Counted from the first letter of the stretch, positions 48,696 through 61,129 are shown. The stretch is 64,000 nucleotides of DNA from Symbiodinium microadriaticum (GCA_001939145.1 LSRX01000858.1:62001-126000); one strand, 5' to 3'. Notes: generated by a model from the letters alone, not told the origin. Numbers and translations: made by a program.

Positions 48696-49651
48696 GCACT
48701 GCCTCCGCGCTGCGCGCAGGATCAACTCATAGCAAACTGGATTTTTCGACAGCGCCAGGTGCTCATCCACAAGCATCGCCGGTGGGCTTCCAAACAGCAT
48801 GGGAACAGCGAAAGGCAACTGCAGTCAAGCATAGAAGCCATAAAGCGTGACAGTGCACGAGATTAGAGAATGTAGGCATTACTATGGTGCAGGTCAGGGC
48901 TTGCAACACACATAGGTTGCCAACCCTGCAAGCTGCAAGCTGCAAGGAATTGCAAGGATAATGGTGGGTTAAATGTTTGGGTATGTTTGTCAATTTGATG
49001 TTCTCTTCTCGGCATGGCTAACCCAGGTTTCAGCGTGCACATGCAACGTCTATAAGATCTTAGGAGCAACGCGATGCCGCAAAAACTGTCCACCGCTTGA
49101 ACGAACCTGCGCGCAACTCTTGTTTGCCGGGTGCTTCATGCGCAATGTCAACCCTCCCACCCCACCCCACCCTCCCCCCCGAAGCTTCTACCACTACAGT
49201 ATGCTGTTGAACCCCAGCTCTCCAACATGGCAATTGGAGATGATGTGCATGTCTGAAATGTGGGGTTACTAGTAGCAGTTTTGCGATAGTCGAGCTTGTT
49301 TTGATGGCGCACGTAAGGAGTCTTCGCAGCCATATCCCTGGACGGACGACAAGGTGCTGAGACACCTTCGCGTCAGGCTTCGACCGGTTCCGTCTCAGTT
49401 CCGGAGTTTGTCCATGAAGATGCAAAAGCAAATCGCATAAGACGCATGGAAGCGTGGGCTTCCCCTCACTGCTGACAGGAATGTCAAGAAGGACGCTCGG
49501 AGTCGTTAATGGGACGTCACGCCAACTGTGCTGGTTCGACGATTTCTCACAGGGTGTTGCTTTGGTCTGAAACTTGCCGAAATCTTCGCAGCAGCAACTC
49601 AGGAACACGACCGCACCAGCATGCTCATTCGTCGGCTTCTGCTGCCCTTGG

Positions 49652-49709
49652 ATGACAGACACTCCTCTGATGTTAGCTGCCATTGCATGACAGACACTCC
49701 TCTGATGTT
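49652..49709. repeat. Short tandem duplication, 35-base period
   Basis: ATGACAGACACTCCTCTGAT followed by GTT occurs at 49652 and again at 49687, identical over 23 bases. Confidence 0.9.
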
Positions 49710-50081
49710 CAGCACGGGAAGTACTCTAAACACATCTCCGATCTTGCTGGTTCTTGTGTTGTGTCTTTGATCGAGGGTTTGAGTGAATGAACGGTACACT
49801 TTTTATTGGGCGTTGCCTCCAGGCTAGATTGTGTCAAACCCTGTGCCCCAGAAGCACGAACGATGTCCTCGGGATTCGACTACCGTCGACAGTCAGCATC
49901 CTGCAGTAGCTACCCTCGTTTTCAGATGCGGATCGCTCGACCCCAGAATGGCACTCGAGCACCTCGCGGCAGCAGAAGCGCGCAGTGGTCCGCGAGTACG
50001 TGCTCAGTCTCGGTTTATGGAGGCCATCTTTGGACATTGCATGATCTGCTGAACATACGAGAGCCATGCTTCGCCTGCCAG

Positions 50082-50478
50082 GCGTTTTGGCTCTGCGAAT
50101 TTCATCAATCGTGCCGGCCTTGTGGCTGGAGATGCGACACCGGAAGAGCTTTGTGCGAAGGCATTTCCTTCCAAGTACAAGTTCCTGATTGGCAGACATT
50201 GTGCTGCGCTTTGGACAGGCTGTATCAGTGGCACTGGACCTTTGGAAGAATGGAGTCCACAGCTGCACCTCGCTACTGATGAAGTTGAATAGTACTTGCG
50301 ATTTTACCCAGCCCAAGAACTCGCCAAGGCAGTGATGCTTACGGACCTGCTAGCCGTGCCCATGCTGCAGAACTCTATGCGTGGCTGGGGGAAGAGGCTT
50401 CGAGATGAGTGCAGGAAGCTGGACATCTCATGCATTTGGCGAAAGTTGTGTCCGAGGGGATTCCGTCGTCCAACGTAG
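50082..50478 (+). CDS. Unidentified coding-like frame, split by an in-frame TAG
   Basis: After CTGCCAG the frame reads FGSANFINRAGLVAGDATPE, KAFPSKYKFLIGRHCAALWT, EEWSPQLHLATDEVE, then TAG at 50290-50292. It continues in the same frame as YLRFYPAQELAKAVMLTDLL and AVPMLQNSMRGWGKRLRDE to 50478. The 132 codons otherwise look continuous. An unseen intron (possible acceptor TTTTACCCAG at 50301-50310), a nonsense change or editing are options. The longer frames on the other two readings look like shadows. Confidence 0.5.
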
Positions 50479-50570
50479 GTTTCCAAGAGGCTTACTTAGA
50501 TCGCCACAGCAGAGCCGAGCTGAGCAGAACAGTCAACTGAGCTGAGCTGTTCTAAGTCGCGAGGGGCAAG

Positions 50571-50688
50571 GCGTGAGTATGCGCAGCGCTTCCTGCACTG
50601 GAAGGCAAGCAAGCATCTCGCTGTGGCTTTAAAGCTTCATCCCCGCCACATGCAGCAGACTCTCGACAAAGTTGGTGCGACGTCTTGA
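50571..50688 (+). CDS. Candidate exon, helical
   Basis: After GGCAAG the frame reads EYAQRFLHWKASKHLAVALK, then LHPRHMQQTLDKV, with a stop at 50686 or a GT donor near 50675. It follows the split frame at 50.1-50.5 kb and may belong to the same gene. Confidence 0.4.
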
Positions 50689-51053
50689 GGTGAGGCCCCG
50701 ATGTTTCTGTGCCCCGGAAACCAGTGATCAGGTCTAATCTAGGGTCCAGATGGTGGCAGCCAAAAAAGGCATAGTCTCAGCAGAACCTTCTACTCTACTG
50801 TTACGTTTACATGCAAGAGTGGAGCCATGCGCTGAGCTCAGGATGACGAAGCTGCCTGCTTGAATGGTGCTTTTTGTTCAGTGTGCCAAATGTTCTGGTT
50901 CGATCCAGTAGATTTGATGCCCGTGCTACAAAACACTTGCTTGCAAGCTCGGACAGCACTCTCCAGCATAGGCCTCAGCTTCCGACATCTAGCAGCAAAG
51001 GTCTTTGGTGACAGACGCGGGGCTGGTAATCGTCCCTTGGCGTTTGGACTCCA

Positions 51054-51086
51054 CTCCACTCCACTCCACTCCACTCCACTCCACTG
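51054..51086. repeat. Pentanucleotide (CCACT)n microsatellite
   Basis: About six CCACT units in a row, flanked by non-repetitive sequence. Confidence 0.95.
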
Positions 51087-51336
51087 CCTGCTCTAACAAT
51101 GGCCTGAGGGTCGCGGGGATAGCCTGCGCCGAGGTCAGCAGTGGCTTCTTGCAGGTGCTCAACGAAAACGGCAAAGCCTTTCGATCCTCCGCAAGTCATT
51201 GGACAAAGTAGTGGCATCTGCGAGGCACGCGAACGCAGTTGTCTGACATGAAGAACGAAGCGATATGTTACAGGCGGTGTGTTCAGGCTACATGCCGCTC
51301 GTTTCTGTGACCTGATGCTGACGACGATTTGCTCAG

Positions 51337-51934
51337 GAAGTCTTTCTGAAAAGGCTGATGAACTGGCAGACACTGTTGTGGAGCAAGGCGCGATCAGCAG
51401 CTGTCTCCTTGTGCGAGTGTTCGCCTACTGGTCTGGAAGGCTTTAGGAGGGCTTGGTGAAACTTCAACCTCGGCATTCGGGTTCCAGTTGTCGCGCATCT
51501 GTGTTTTTCTTGCTTCCCGGTCGGGCGAGTCGGGCTCACAGTCTGCCAGGGCCCGTGCGATTCCAACAGCTGGTGCAGCTTCTTGGAGCCGCTGATGGCC
51601 ACGGGGCCCGGTTCTTAGCTGTTGTTCACGTTGAAGATCCCAGCTCAACTCTCGCTGCTCTCAGGTCAGTAATGGTGTCTATGCAGCAGAGATCGTTCGT
51701 GACCTTCTGCAACTTGTCTCTGAAGTTGGAGCAAGATCAGCCTGTTCGGCTGGGCCCAGGCTGGCAGGCCAAGTCATGACAAGTCTGTCGTCGGGAGGGC
51801 CACGCAGATTCTGGTATTTCAGCTTTAGCTTAGCCTGGCAATGCAGCTCCATGCAGCTCCAGGATCACAGGCGTGACCTGCTCTGGGGTTTCCTCTCGCT
51901 TCCTTTGGCTTCGTCCGCAGACGACCGTGACTGA
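51337..51934 (+). CDS. Armadillo-like (tentative) exons
   Basis: 51337-about 51440 follows TGCTCAG and reads SLSEKADELADTVVEQGAIS, resembling an armadillo-repeat helix turn (LAxxVVExGAI), as in axonemal ARM proteins. 51665-51934 follows CTCTCAG and reads VYAAEIVRDLLQLVSEVGAR, then AGPRLAGQVMTSLSSGG. The ARM assignment rests on one motif only. An exon near 51152 (VLNENGKAFRSSASHW) may precede it. Confidence 0.35.
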
Positions 51935-52133
51935 GCTGGCGGTTTGACCCCCCTCGCCTTGCGCTTTTGGGTCGGTTAGTTCTGCTTGAGCGTACCTTCG
52001 GCTCGCGGACGTGGTCGCCTTTCTTATGGTCGCCGTCTTGCTGAAGTTCGCGGCGCAAACGGCGCAAACTGCGGATTACTTTGTCTGCGTAGGACAGGCG
52101 ACCACCGCCAACGAGGCTCGTTCACTCTAGCAG

Positions 52134-52292
52134 ACTCAAAACTATCGGCAACACCATGGCCAGTCGGGCCTCAGCAGCCTCCGTCAAGATCTGGCTGAAA
52201 TCCAGCAGATCCATGCCAAAATGAAGCATTCAAGGTTGTCCATGAACTTAGAGATGGAAACTTTGGTGTGGCACCGGTACTCTGAACCCTGA
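52134..52292 (+). CDS. Coiled-coil-like candidate exon
   Basis: After CTCTAGCAG the frame reads NYRQHHGQSGLSSLRQDLAE, IQQIHAKMKHSRLSMNLEME, TLVWHRYSEP, to TGA. Predicted helical. Unknown gene. Confidence 0.4.
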   Translation, partial: TQNYRQHHGQSGLSSLRQDLAEIQQIHAKMKHSRLSMNLEMETLVWHRYSEP

Positions 52293-53436
52293 TACTTTCA
52301 TCACGCGACCGGGAGTTTGCCGGTCAAGAGGTGGCCCGAGGACTCCCAGTGCAAGAGCTGGCTGACTCTATGATCGTTTCGGGAGCAGTTGTTTCATTGC
52401 GAGGTCGCCGCCCGTGACCTTCAGTGGCATCGACCTCCGTGCTTGTGGGTTTGGCTTAACTGGCTTACATCGATATTCCGGCTGGTGGTTCCAGTGCAAA
52501 TTTTGTCTCTGCTGGTCCGTTACAAGCTCGTTGGTGGACATTGCATGAGCAACAGCAGAGCATGCCCTCAGCAAGAGTTACAGCGTCTCCCTTGTGACAG
52601 GACGCTGTGCTTTTGTTGGTTATTCAACGTTCTCTTCGCCCTTCGCCTGTCAGCCGAAATCTCGCAGAGTGTTCGCTGGATCTCGTCGACAATGCTTTGA
52701 CGTGCCGAGGGTGGCTAGTTCGTTTGCGCCTCTGCTGTGAAGCCTTTCCAGTGAGAGAGGACATCGAGCTGAGCTCGTGACCTTTCGCAACGAATGGGGA
52801 CGGGAAGAAGTGGACGACACGATTTGTCCGTGCATTCTGGCACCTTCTTTTCGGTGGAACTTGACCTGTCAAGATGTGCGCTTCGGACCACATGAAGTTG
52901 CAGACCTTTACATACTCGTAGCGGCGTACGCAATTTCTGAGGTCAACACCCATCTTCAGTGGTGGTGGTTGTCTGGATATCGCTTCTTGGCTTCAGTCTT
53001 CATCTTCAAGTTTCCAGCAAGTCAGAGGGCAGGCCGGAGCCTCCGAGGATCACTGGGTACCTTTGGATCGGCCAACCCGGTGCTGCCTAGACCGCTTGGC
53101 TCAGCGGCCTCGAAAGACAGAGGTGGGACCGAGGATTCCAGAAGTCCTCGCACCCCCTTTTCCTAGCGGCCTGGCGCCAGTGCTTCTGGCTGTATGTTTG
53201 AGGTGCCCAACGAAGTGCTCCTCGAGGTCTCACGTCGTTTTATGTCGTTGTACTGCTTTCATCAAGCATCATCAAGCACCTTGCAAGGTCTTGTAGAGCC
53301 CTAAGCAAAGCTGAGTGAAATCAGCCGAAGTCGCCATGTCCGTTGCAGGAGCTGCTTGCGATCTATGGCCGCCGGCATCAGCTGTGGCCCGCAAGTGGCT
53401 TGACTTTGTCTGAGGTAAAGGCCGCCGCCAGGCCGC

Positions 53437-53598
53437 ATGGTCGACACAGCCTGTATTCGAGCAGGCATCGAAGACATGCCCAGCGTTGACTTGCAACTGG
53501 TGGACCTGCGCGCCCAGCTGGCCGAGTTCGAACGTTATCAGAGGCACCCAGCAGCAGCATGTAGAGTGGCAATTCAGCGATCGGGACAGGATGGTTGA
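53437..53598 (+). CDS. Small unidentified coding-like frame
   Basis: ATG at 53437 opens 53 codons including IRAGIEDMPSVDLQLVDLRA and QLAEFERYQRHPAAACRVAI, amphipathic and helix-forming. It could be a 5' or internal exon. No family recognised. Confidence 0.4.
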   Translation: MVDTACIRAGIEDMPSVDLQLVDLRAQLAEFERYQRHPAAACRVAIQRSGQDG

Positions 53599-54167
53599 CA
53601 ACTGCAGCCCAACACTTCAACGAAGCTTTCAGCATCTTTCAGCCATCAGCTCGATGCAGGGCAAAGCGCGGCCGTCCCTCCCGGATGCCTTTCGTGGTCC
53701 GCATCTAGGCCGGACGTGTGAATCGCGTGACAAAATAAAGCCGAATGTGCGGACCTGGGCTACTGCGCCATGCCCTTTGAGAATTTCTTTTGAGGTTTAA
53801 GCGCCCCATACGTAAACACACCACGCAGTCTTTGTTTCGATGGGGTCGTCGCTTGCATCGATGCCCGAGTCTCACATCAGAGTGCGGTTGGGAAGTTCGA
53901 GGTCGACCTCGTCGAGAGTGGCACGTAGACTGGCGGTGTGTGTCACACAACACTCATCGTTTAAGAAATTTTCAACTCTTGCCCAGAATCCATAAAGCGA
54001 GTGACATCCCATGGAAAGAGAAACGACTGAACTCACACCACGACCGTGTGGGCATAGCCAAGGCCAAGACCGAGAAAACGGAGAAAGGGGTTCATGGTGT
54101 GGGCGCTGGAAATTGGGCTGGTGGGGTCGTCCCGCTTGCAACCAGCCTGCAGCAGTGTTGACTGTCA

Positions 54168-54776
54168 GTGTTACGAGCACACGACATGCTTTCTTTCATT
54201 GCGGGTTTGGACGCGGAAGGACTCCAGCTGCTGCGGAAGCAAGCAATTCTGCCCTTTACTTGTTGCTCACTACAAGGACGCTCGCAACTGCACACTCGAG
54301 TCAGTGGATGTCAGTGGAGCTTCTACTGCCAGCGCACGCCAAGAGCCAGCAAGGTGCAGCCAGGGTTCGTGGCCACAAGGCTCGACATCCGGGAAATCAA
54401 ACACACCCATGAAGCAAGCACACTTGCGCCATCCGCGCCAAGACAGGCCTTACGAACACCAATGTGGGCACGCAAAATTGTATAGCCTATTCTGACAGGA
54501 TGATACCGGACAAGGTGGGCCACAGTCAACAACCGGACGGTCCTGCGTGGAGCAGCATGCCAAGTCTGCATGGTCACGTCAGGCGAGCTGTTTCGATTTT
54601 GGAAGTATCTGCTTCAAAACAGGGTCGAGGCTTTCGCCACACCGCATCGCCGGATGTTGTGTGCCAGTTTGCCCGCAACGGCAAACGCCCTGGCAAAGTT
54701 TTGCTACAAAACACGAGAGAACAAGACAATAGCTTGTCGAAAGCTGCAAGAAGACTTGACACATCGGGTTCGCTGA
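54168..54776 (+). CDS. Candidate exons of an unidentified helical protein
   Basis: 54168-about 54260 reads MLSFIAGLDAEGLQLLRKQA. About 54570-54776 reads SGELFRFWKYLLQNRVEAFA, CASLPATANALAKFCYKTRE and KTIACRKLQEDL. Both are more protein-like than the alternative frames. The gene would lie just upstream of the WDR53-like gene. Confidence 0.4.
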
Positions 54777-55146
54777 TGCACCCAATCCAGCCCAAAAGTC
54801 CCTTTTGCTGTAGAAGGTGTCGGGCAGATCCTGCGCAGCTTGCATTGACGTGGTGATCGACTGACCCAGGGGTATTGCCGTTGTAGCACCACCTCAGACC
54901 ATGTTGACATCTCTTTGGCAGGCATCTGGCCGCTCTGGCCACCGTGAGCGTTGAAACGAGGACCGGCAAAGCTCATGGGTATATAACTCGTTCGATCCTT
55001 TACCATTGCCAACCGTTACTCTGATAGCGAGCGTTTAATGGTGGGATTTCGAGAGCCAACACTTCCAAGAGTCGCCACAGGCTCTCGCCCAGCGCTCCCA
55101 AGAGGCGCGATACATTTTTGTGCAGTGACCAGACTCGGCAGCCTCA

Positions 55147-55186
55147 TGTCACGCTTGCACATGCTTGCACATGCTTGCACATGCTG
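55147..55186. repeat. Decanucleotide tandem repeat
   Basis: CATGCTTGCA is repeated three to four times. Confidence 0.9.
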
Positions 55187-55615
55187 CACTGTTGAGCTGA
55201 ATTCCATAATGTGTAACTCAATGTACAGTACTACAAGCATCACTCAGCACCCTGCCCGCGTCGGGAACGCGGGTCTATTCTTGAGAGCACGTGTACCCCC
55301 CGATGTTAGATCAGATTTTGGTCAGGAGAGCAGTCTTGTGACAATTGTGCTCCTTTCTCTCAAAGCCGATTGCATGTGCCTTGCTATTTGTATCTGTAAG
55401 CGAAATGCACAAGGGTACTTAAGTCTGAGGGGCGTTCATCAAGGCAGCATCAGCAACATGTCTCCATCGAAGGTGTAAGCACTGGGATGCTGTCGCCGTA
55501 GATGAGTTGCCCGAGATGGGCAGTCTAGCGTTCCACGAGTGGGGCTCAGACCTAGCAGACAGGATTACCAACAGCATCCAACAGCCGAAATGTCTTAGTG
55601 AATGGTCCGGCGCAC

Positions 55616-58600
55616 ATGGCTGGCTATGCAGTTGCAGCTGAGCCACCGCGCCTGCGGCGAGCGCATCTGAAGGGGCATAAGGCGCACTTGCACATGCACC
55701 GGTAACTCCACGTCAAAAAATTCTGAGCCGCTGTGCAAGGATGCGGTCCTTTGCCTGTGTGCAGATGCCTCTGGGCGCCTTGCTTCGGGCGGGGCTGAGG
55801 GCACCTGTCGCCTCTGGGACCTGGGAGCCTGGGCTGGGGAGCTTCAGCCTTACGCATCCTTGCGCTCGAGCCCTGTAGAGGGAGGCAGAAGCCCGATTAT
55901 CGCAGGATCTGCGCTGCGAGGGATCACGGCGCTCCGTCCGTGCGGCGATCTTGCCTGGCGAGGTGCCCAAAATGTGCACTCTGTCGTGTCTGCCTTGCGC
56001 AAGCAGGACGAAAGCTTCCCTGCTTCCCACTTTCAAGCACAATAGGCGCGTGCATTCTTCGTATATCTATCGGCATTCATCACATTGTCCCAATTGCTTA
56101 CATGTCAGAACATCCTGGTAGGAGCGTTTCCACAGCAAATGCATCTGCAAACCCGGACTGCCTGGATAATCGCAAGTGCATACCCCTTCGTCCGTGTCGG
56201 CGGCGTGCTTATGACTGCTGGACATTCATGCAACCGAACATCGAACGGGCCAAGCGATTGCAGGTTTCTAGCGTGGCGATTTCTTCTGCGAGGGACCCTT
56301 GGCAGCACGCCACTCTGTTGCTGAGATCGGAGCGATCGGATTTCTTTGCAATGCTGTGTTTGTGCAGCTTGCCACGCACAGGTTCGATCGGGGGCAAGGT
56401 TAGCAGCCATCACTGCTGCCCTTTTCCAATTCGGATCCGTACCAAGACCTCCATCTGACAAGGAGCACTTACTGTTGGCCGCGGTGGGACCAGCTGTCTA
56501 TGGCTTCGACCTGCGAAGTGAGAAGGTGATCCTCCAGGCAACGATGCCCGTGCCATGGTTTGAAGTTGCATGCAAGGTTGCCGGGAGGTTCCCACTTGGA
56601 CATGGGCCTCCGAAGCTTTTACACGCTGCAAGCTCGAGCTTTGTAGGCTGCCAAGGCTGCGAACCTGTCCCTGAAACACGTTCACTCTGCATTTCAGGCT
56701 GCCGACAAGGTCACACCACTCGCGAAGGATGACATCAATCAGGTGAGTGATGCGAGAGCTGAAGCATAAGTAAGCAAGCATAAGGCAGAGTCCGGAAAAA
56801 TCTGAAAAGCAAAGTCGGACAGCGCGACGAAGGAGTTGGGAAGAGTCAGGGTGGGAGCCAGGCAAGTTCAAGGCCAGTTAAAAGCGGCCCCCGGATGCCA
56901 CTTTTCATTCCTTTTCCTTTCACCACGAAGCTTCTGGACCCAAATTGGAAGAGACGGTCGAGGGTTAACAATTAACCCGGCGCGGTTCTGAAGGTGTTGG
57001 CAAATTCAGTCGTACGGCTGGATCGGAAGGTCTTTTGCGGAGCGAATCGTTTTTTTGGGGATCCCTTTCACAGCCGCTGCCTGGCTTTGGGGTTTCGGCT
57101 TTATGGGAAGTTGGTGTTCCTGTCGGGTTCTGGGAGATTGGCTTCGAGAAGCAGCGACTGAATTTTGGGGTTTTGGGATTCCGCGGCATTCGTTGCATTT
57201 TTCATATCCCGCTTAGGGCTTTGGGTTTGCAACCTACTGGCACTCTGCCATACCAAAACTAAAAGGCAGCGCGGAGCACTCAGCAAACCTTTTTGCTGCA
57301 ACGGGTGGACGAGCAAGTCACGGTGTGGCGCCGACAGTCGATTCAGCAGTCGGAACGATTGTGGCTGGAGCCCCTTTTGAAACGTTTTGACACTGTCCCC
57401 TCCGCGGTCTAAAGAAATCCGGCTGGCTGGGCGGGCATGGAACCACTTACACAACAGCAAAAGTCTACAGTATCTCTGACAGTCATGTGCTGCCTATCCG
57501 CATGGACCATACCAAAACCAAGGGCAGCAAGTGGACAAGTATGTTGTGACGGTAGACGAGCATTAGTCACGGCGGAGCCGGAACGACTGTGGCTGGGGCC
57601 TTTTCGGGCCGGTTTGACGATGTTCAGAGGCACAAGGATCCCATTCTGCTTGTCGCGGGCCGCGAAAAGCCTCTTGCCTGGTTGAAGAAACATTGGCTCA
57701 GCCCGCGAAAAAGGCAGGGCTCAGGCTGTTGTTGCCTGCGAAGCGGGGTCTCTGCAGTTGATTGCAGTGGACTCCACCGAAGATCAGGGTGCCTTGTGCG
57801 AACACCCTCACGTGCCCCACTCATGCTATGGTCAGGAAGTGCTCCTGCATGATCCTGATGGCACCGAAGATGTTCAGGGATGTCGTGGGTGGATTAGATT
57901 ACCCTTGGTCTGTGTGAGTTGGTGTTGAACTGCAAGCAGAGGTGACTTGTGGCGACTCCAGCGCAGCGCCCGGGTATAGTTAGCATCATGGTTATAGTCT
58001 CTGCTGCACCAGCTGTCATTGTTGAAGGTTTCGTTCGTCGCTTTGGTGCAGCCAATGGGTCCCAACATGTCCTAACCTCCGGTCGGGAAACCCGTTCGAG
58101 GCGGGACCGACTTTCAAACTCAGCGGGACTCGGGCCCACGACCCTCAGCTCGGTAAGTCCGTCTGGCAGGTCAGACGTTACCTCCCTCGAGGGCTGAGAC
58201 AAACCTCGATTTACAGAATGGGATCGTCGTAAAGCCGGGGTCAGCGAGCTGTCGGGGGCGAAATCGGGTGGGCCTGTTCCCTGGGCAGCCCAGCTAGGCT
58301 GCAAATTCTCCCAAAGTTTGAGAGATACTTGGAACGGGTGCCCTTGTGCACCGCGAGCGGCCTTTACGAACAGGACACTACGCCGTCACTACGCTACACA
58401 TCCTACCTGGCAAGACAAGAGGTAGATCTGGCTGTGATGATTACACAAGCGAGCACAATCCTTCCCACCCACGCCTGATAGCTCTATGTCTTTGTCTGTT
58501 GATCAAGGAGCCGAGTTGCTTCCGAGGCAACCCGATCTTCACAACCCTGGGGCCAGAGCTCTGATCATGCGTTGGAGTTCCAAACCAAGAAGGACTGCCT

Positions 58601-61089
58601 CGCAAGGGTCGGGTGAGACTTCACTCAGTGACTGAGAAAGCTCATTCTTGGTTTCGATGAGGGCCGGTGGAACACCGAGACGAAGGGCAACAGAGATGGC
58701 GGGTCGCTTTGCAGCCAAAACGCGTGAACGAACTTGGCGGGAAGATGCGGGATGTGAACCCCAAAACCTTTGAGGGTTTCACCTAAAAGCCAGAGCGGTC
58801 CACTCGGTTCCGGTTGCTCCAATTTATCTGGATTCGAGCGACCCTTGTGTCAACCTTTAGACCAAATCATTCGGCTTGCGCCCATGTGCGTCATGTCCCC
58901 TGTGCATTGCCCACACCCGTAGCACCAAACAAAACACCCCGGTGAGACAGAGGTTGGCCCATCCAGCGATCGGCCAGCAGGAAGCAAAGCAAAAGAGACC
59001 GGCAGCATCCCAGGCGAACGCATCTGCAGTGGAGGGAGTGGAGAAGACACCTTATGGGGTACATCCGAAGATAACCTTCAGACTCAATTTTCTCTGAAAG
59101 GAAAAGGAGAATCTTCTGGACGGGTCCAAGCGGGGCTAGGGAGGAACTTCGTTCGGACCCTGAGACCATGGCGAGGTTGTTGCAGGCTCGTTCCGGGACG
59201 AGACTAGCACTTTGGCATCGCAAGGACGAGGAGATAAACAGCGATGGCATTCGGTGCCATAGCCATTCTGGCAAGACCCCTTTGCAAACAGAAAAGAGGA
59301 ACTTGAGCCGGGCTTAAGCCATGGATGACGTCACTCAACGGCAAATCTACGGTATCTCTAACAGGGCTTAGGGTTGTCGGTTTCGGTGAAGCCAAGCTTT
59401 GTTTTTGTTGGTTTGGGGATTCCACGACAACTACTCGGCTTTTGGAGCTATCCGTTCGGTTTCGGGCTTCGCACAAAGCGGTGCCCACCGCAACGATTCG
59501 TTTGAGCCCCCTCGACTCCAGTCGCCACGTGGCCTTATTCCTGATGTTGATCGAGGTGCTCCGTGGGCAGGTGAGCAACTGCGGGCATGCGACAAGCTTC
59601 CCTGGTTTTCTGATTGCGCGTCTGTTTCCGGACTTCTGCTCTCTGTTTTCCAGACTCCGCCGGTCCTTATTACCGAGTTGTCCTGGCCGACTCTTCCCTC
59701 CCGAGTGATGCAGAGTCTGCGCACTGTGCAGCAGTGTACGGCAGCATCCAAGGCCGCTGCAAGGCCGATTTGTGTGCAGCTTGTGTGAGGTCGCCGTCGA
59801 TGCCAGCGGGCACCTTGCGGCGGTGGCTGAGGACCCTAACCCCTATTTCCATGAAGCCATGCTCATCCACGACGTCAGAGCAGTGTTAGGTGTTGTCGAT
59901 GCCGCGTAGGATTCGGGAGCCGTGCACCTGCTCGACTTGAACACCTGGTGATTTGGCGAAGATCAAGAGGCCAGGGCCAGCAGTTGCCATAGACCGAGAG
60001 ACTGAGGAGAGTCGACAAGATCCTGGGTGGCAAAAATGGCCACGAAAACATTTGCAGCGCCGTGGCTTGGAAGCCAGGCCCACAGAATTTCCTGATGGCA
60101 GGTGCTTGTGAGTCCTTCGCCCCTTCCATGTTTTGCAGGCCGCGAGTGGACCTTAGCATCCGGAGGACTGGATGCCGCGGTTGTCGCTTGGCCTGGGCTT
60201 ATTGATGCAGCGGGATGGGAGCCAGGAGATTGGGCATGCAACGTTATCGACACGAGGAGGGCGAGGTAACTACACAATGGTACGAAGGAAATTGCAGCTT
60301 CAACCAACAGCATCCGGCTGTCTGATATTTTCTCGTTGGCATTCCGAGTCTTCTCTATTGCTTTTGATGCTGAGGTCATCTGGCAAAGGTCAGGAAGAGG
60401 CCCACAACAATGATTCCTTGCCCAGCCAGATGTATTGTTCATTGGCCTGTTTGTTACAATGAGTGGGCAGCAACGGCTGATTTGCAGCTTGCTGTTGAGG
60501 GTGGCGTGTGTTACCGAACCCGGATATGCAGCAGGCGTTACGACTGTTGGGCATTTGTACACTTCCCAGACGACGCATGCATCTGTCAGCTGAATTCGCC
60601 TGGCTTTGCAGCAGAGGGGCTCACCTATCCGGGCAGGGCGCAAAGTGCAGATGCAACCGGATGCTGGGGAGGACGAGAGTGCACACATGTTCAATACCAA
60701 AGCACTTACAGCAAAAGGAAAACGTGCAGGAGTCTGCCACATCAACTGGCGGACCTCAGCTGCTCAACCCACCCTTTGTGCTGCTCGGCCCGTGTTCAGT
60801 TCAGACGGCTGCAGTTTCATGCAGATTATGTAAGGAAGATGGCTAATCAAGGCATTCGATCGCATATGCGCCCGATGGCGAAACGCTGGCGGCAGGTCAT
60901 GTGTGGGCGTTTGGCCAGTCTGGGCAATCCTTGGGCATTTGATATGGGCATCTGCGAGGCCTCGGTGACGGCACCGTTGTCCTCGTGGGCTCCGACCAAC
61001 GCCTTAGAGGCAGTGCTTCGAAACGCGAGCCCTCTTCTTTGGACTTGTCAGTCAGACACCTTGTAGGTCACCTCGCAGCCGTGGCGCAG
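55616..61089 (+). CDS. WD40-repeat protein, WDR53-like (3' end not found)
   Basis: A beta-propeller protein, probably a scaffold; WDR53 is a little-studied WD40 family. Exon 1, 55616-55681, starts at ATG in good context (MAGYAVAAEPP, ending HLKGHK) and has a GC donor. It joins in phase to 55740 (DAVLCLCADASGRLASGGAE, then CRLWDL). Later exons: 56400-56537 (ITAALFQFGS, LLLAAVGPAVYGFDLRSEK, GC donor); about 59790-59888 (VAVDASGHLAAVAED, MLIHDVR); about 60014-60101 (GHENICSAVAWKPGPQNF, GT donor) joined in phase to 60139-about 60206 (LASGGLDAAVVAW); 60730-about 60780 (GGPQLLNPPFV); and 60959-61089 (GLGDGTVVLV, RHLVGHLAAVAQ, GC donor). From memory of animal WDR53, the order VLCL...LASG, DVRS, HxNICSxVAxxP, SCGLD...W and QLLNP...EDG is matched step by step. 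The last repeat and stop are missing; the open end runs into CTG/CTA repeats. The family assignment is less sure than the WD40 fold. Confidence 0.78.
57240..57640. repeat. Divergent direct repeat inside the WDR53-like gene intron
   Basis: A segment near 57245-57390 (CCATACCAAAACTAAAAGGC, then GGAACGATTGTGGCTGGAGC) recurs near 57510-57605 (CCATACCAAAACCAAGGGCA, GGAACGACTGTGGCTGGGGC). A third partial match (CTACGGTATCTCTAACAG) is at 59348 against CTACAGTATCTCTGACAG at 57465. Confidence 0.6.
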
Positions 61090-61129
61090 GCCGTGGGGAG
61101 AGTACTACTGCTACTGTGACCCCTAGCAG

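Noticed and set aside
49834..50316. 160-codon - strand and 157-codon + strand frames
   Set aside because: A third reading (FGSANFINRAG onward) is much more protein-like and starts after an AG acceptor, so these are probably shadows.
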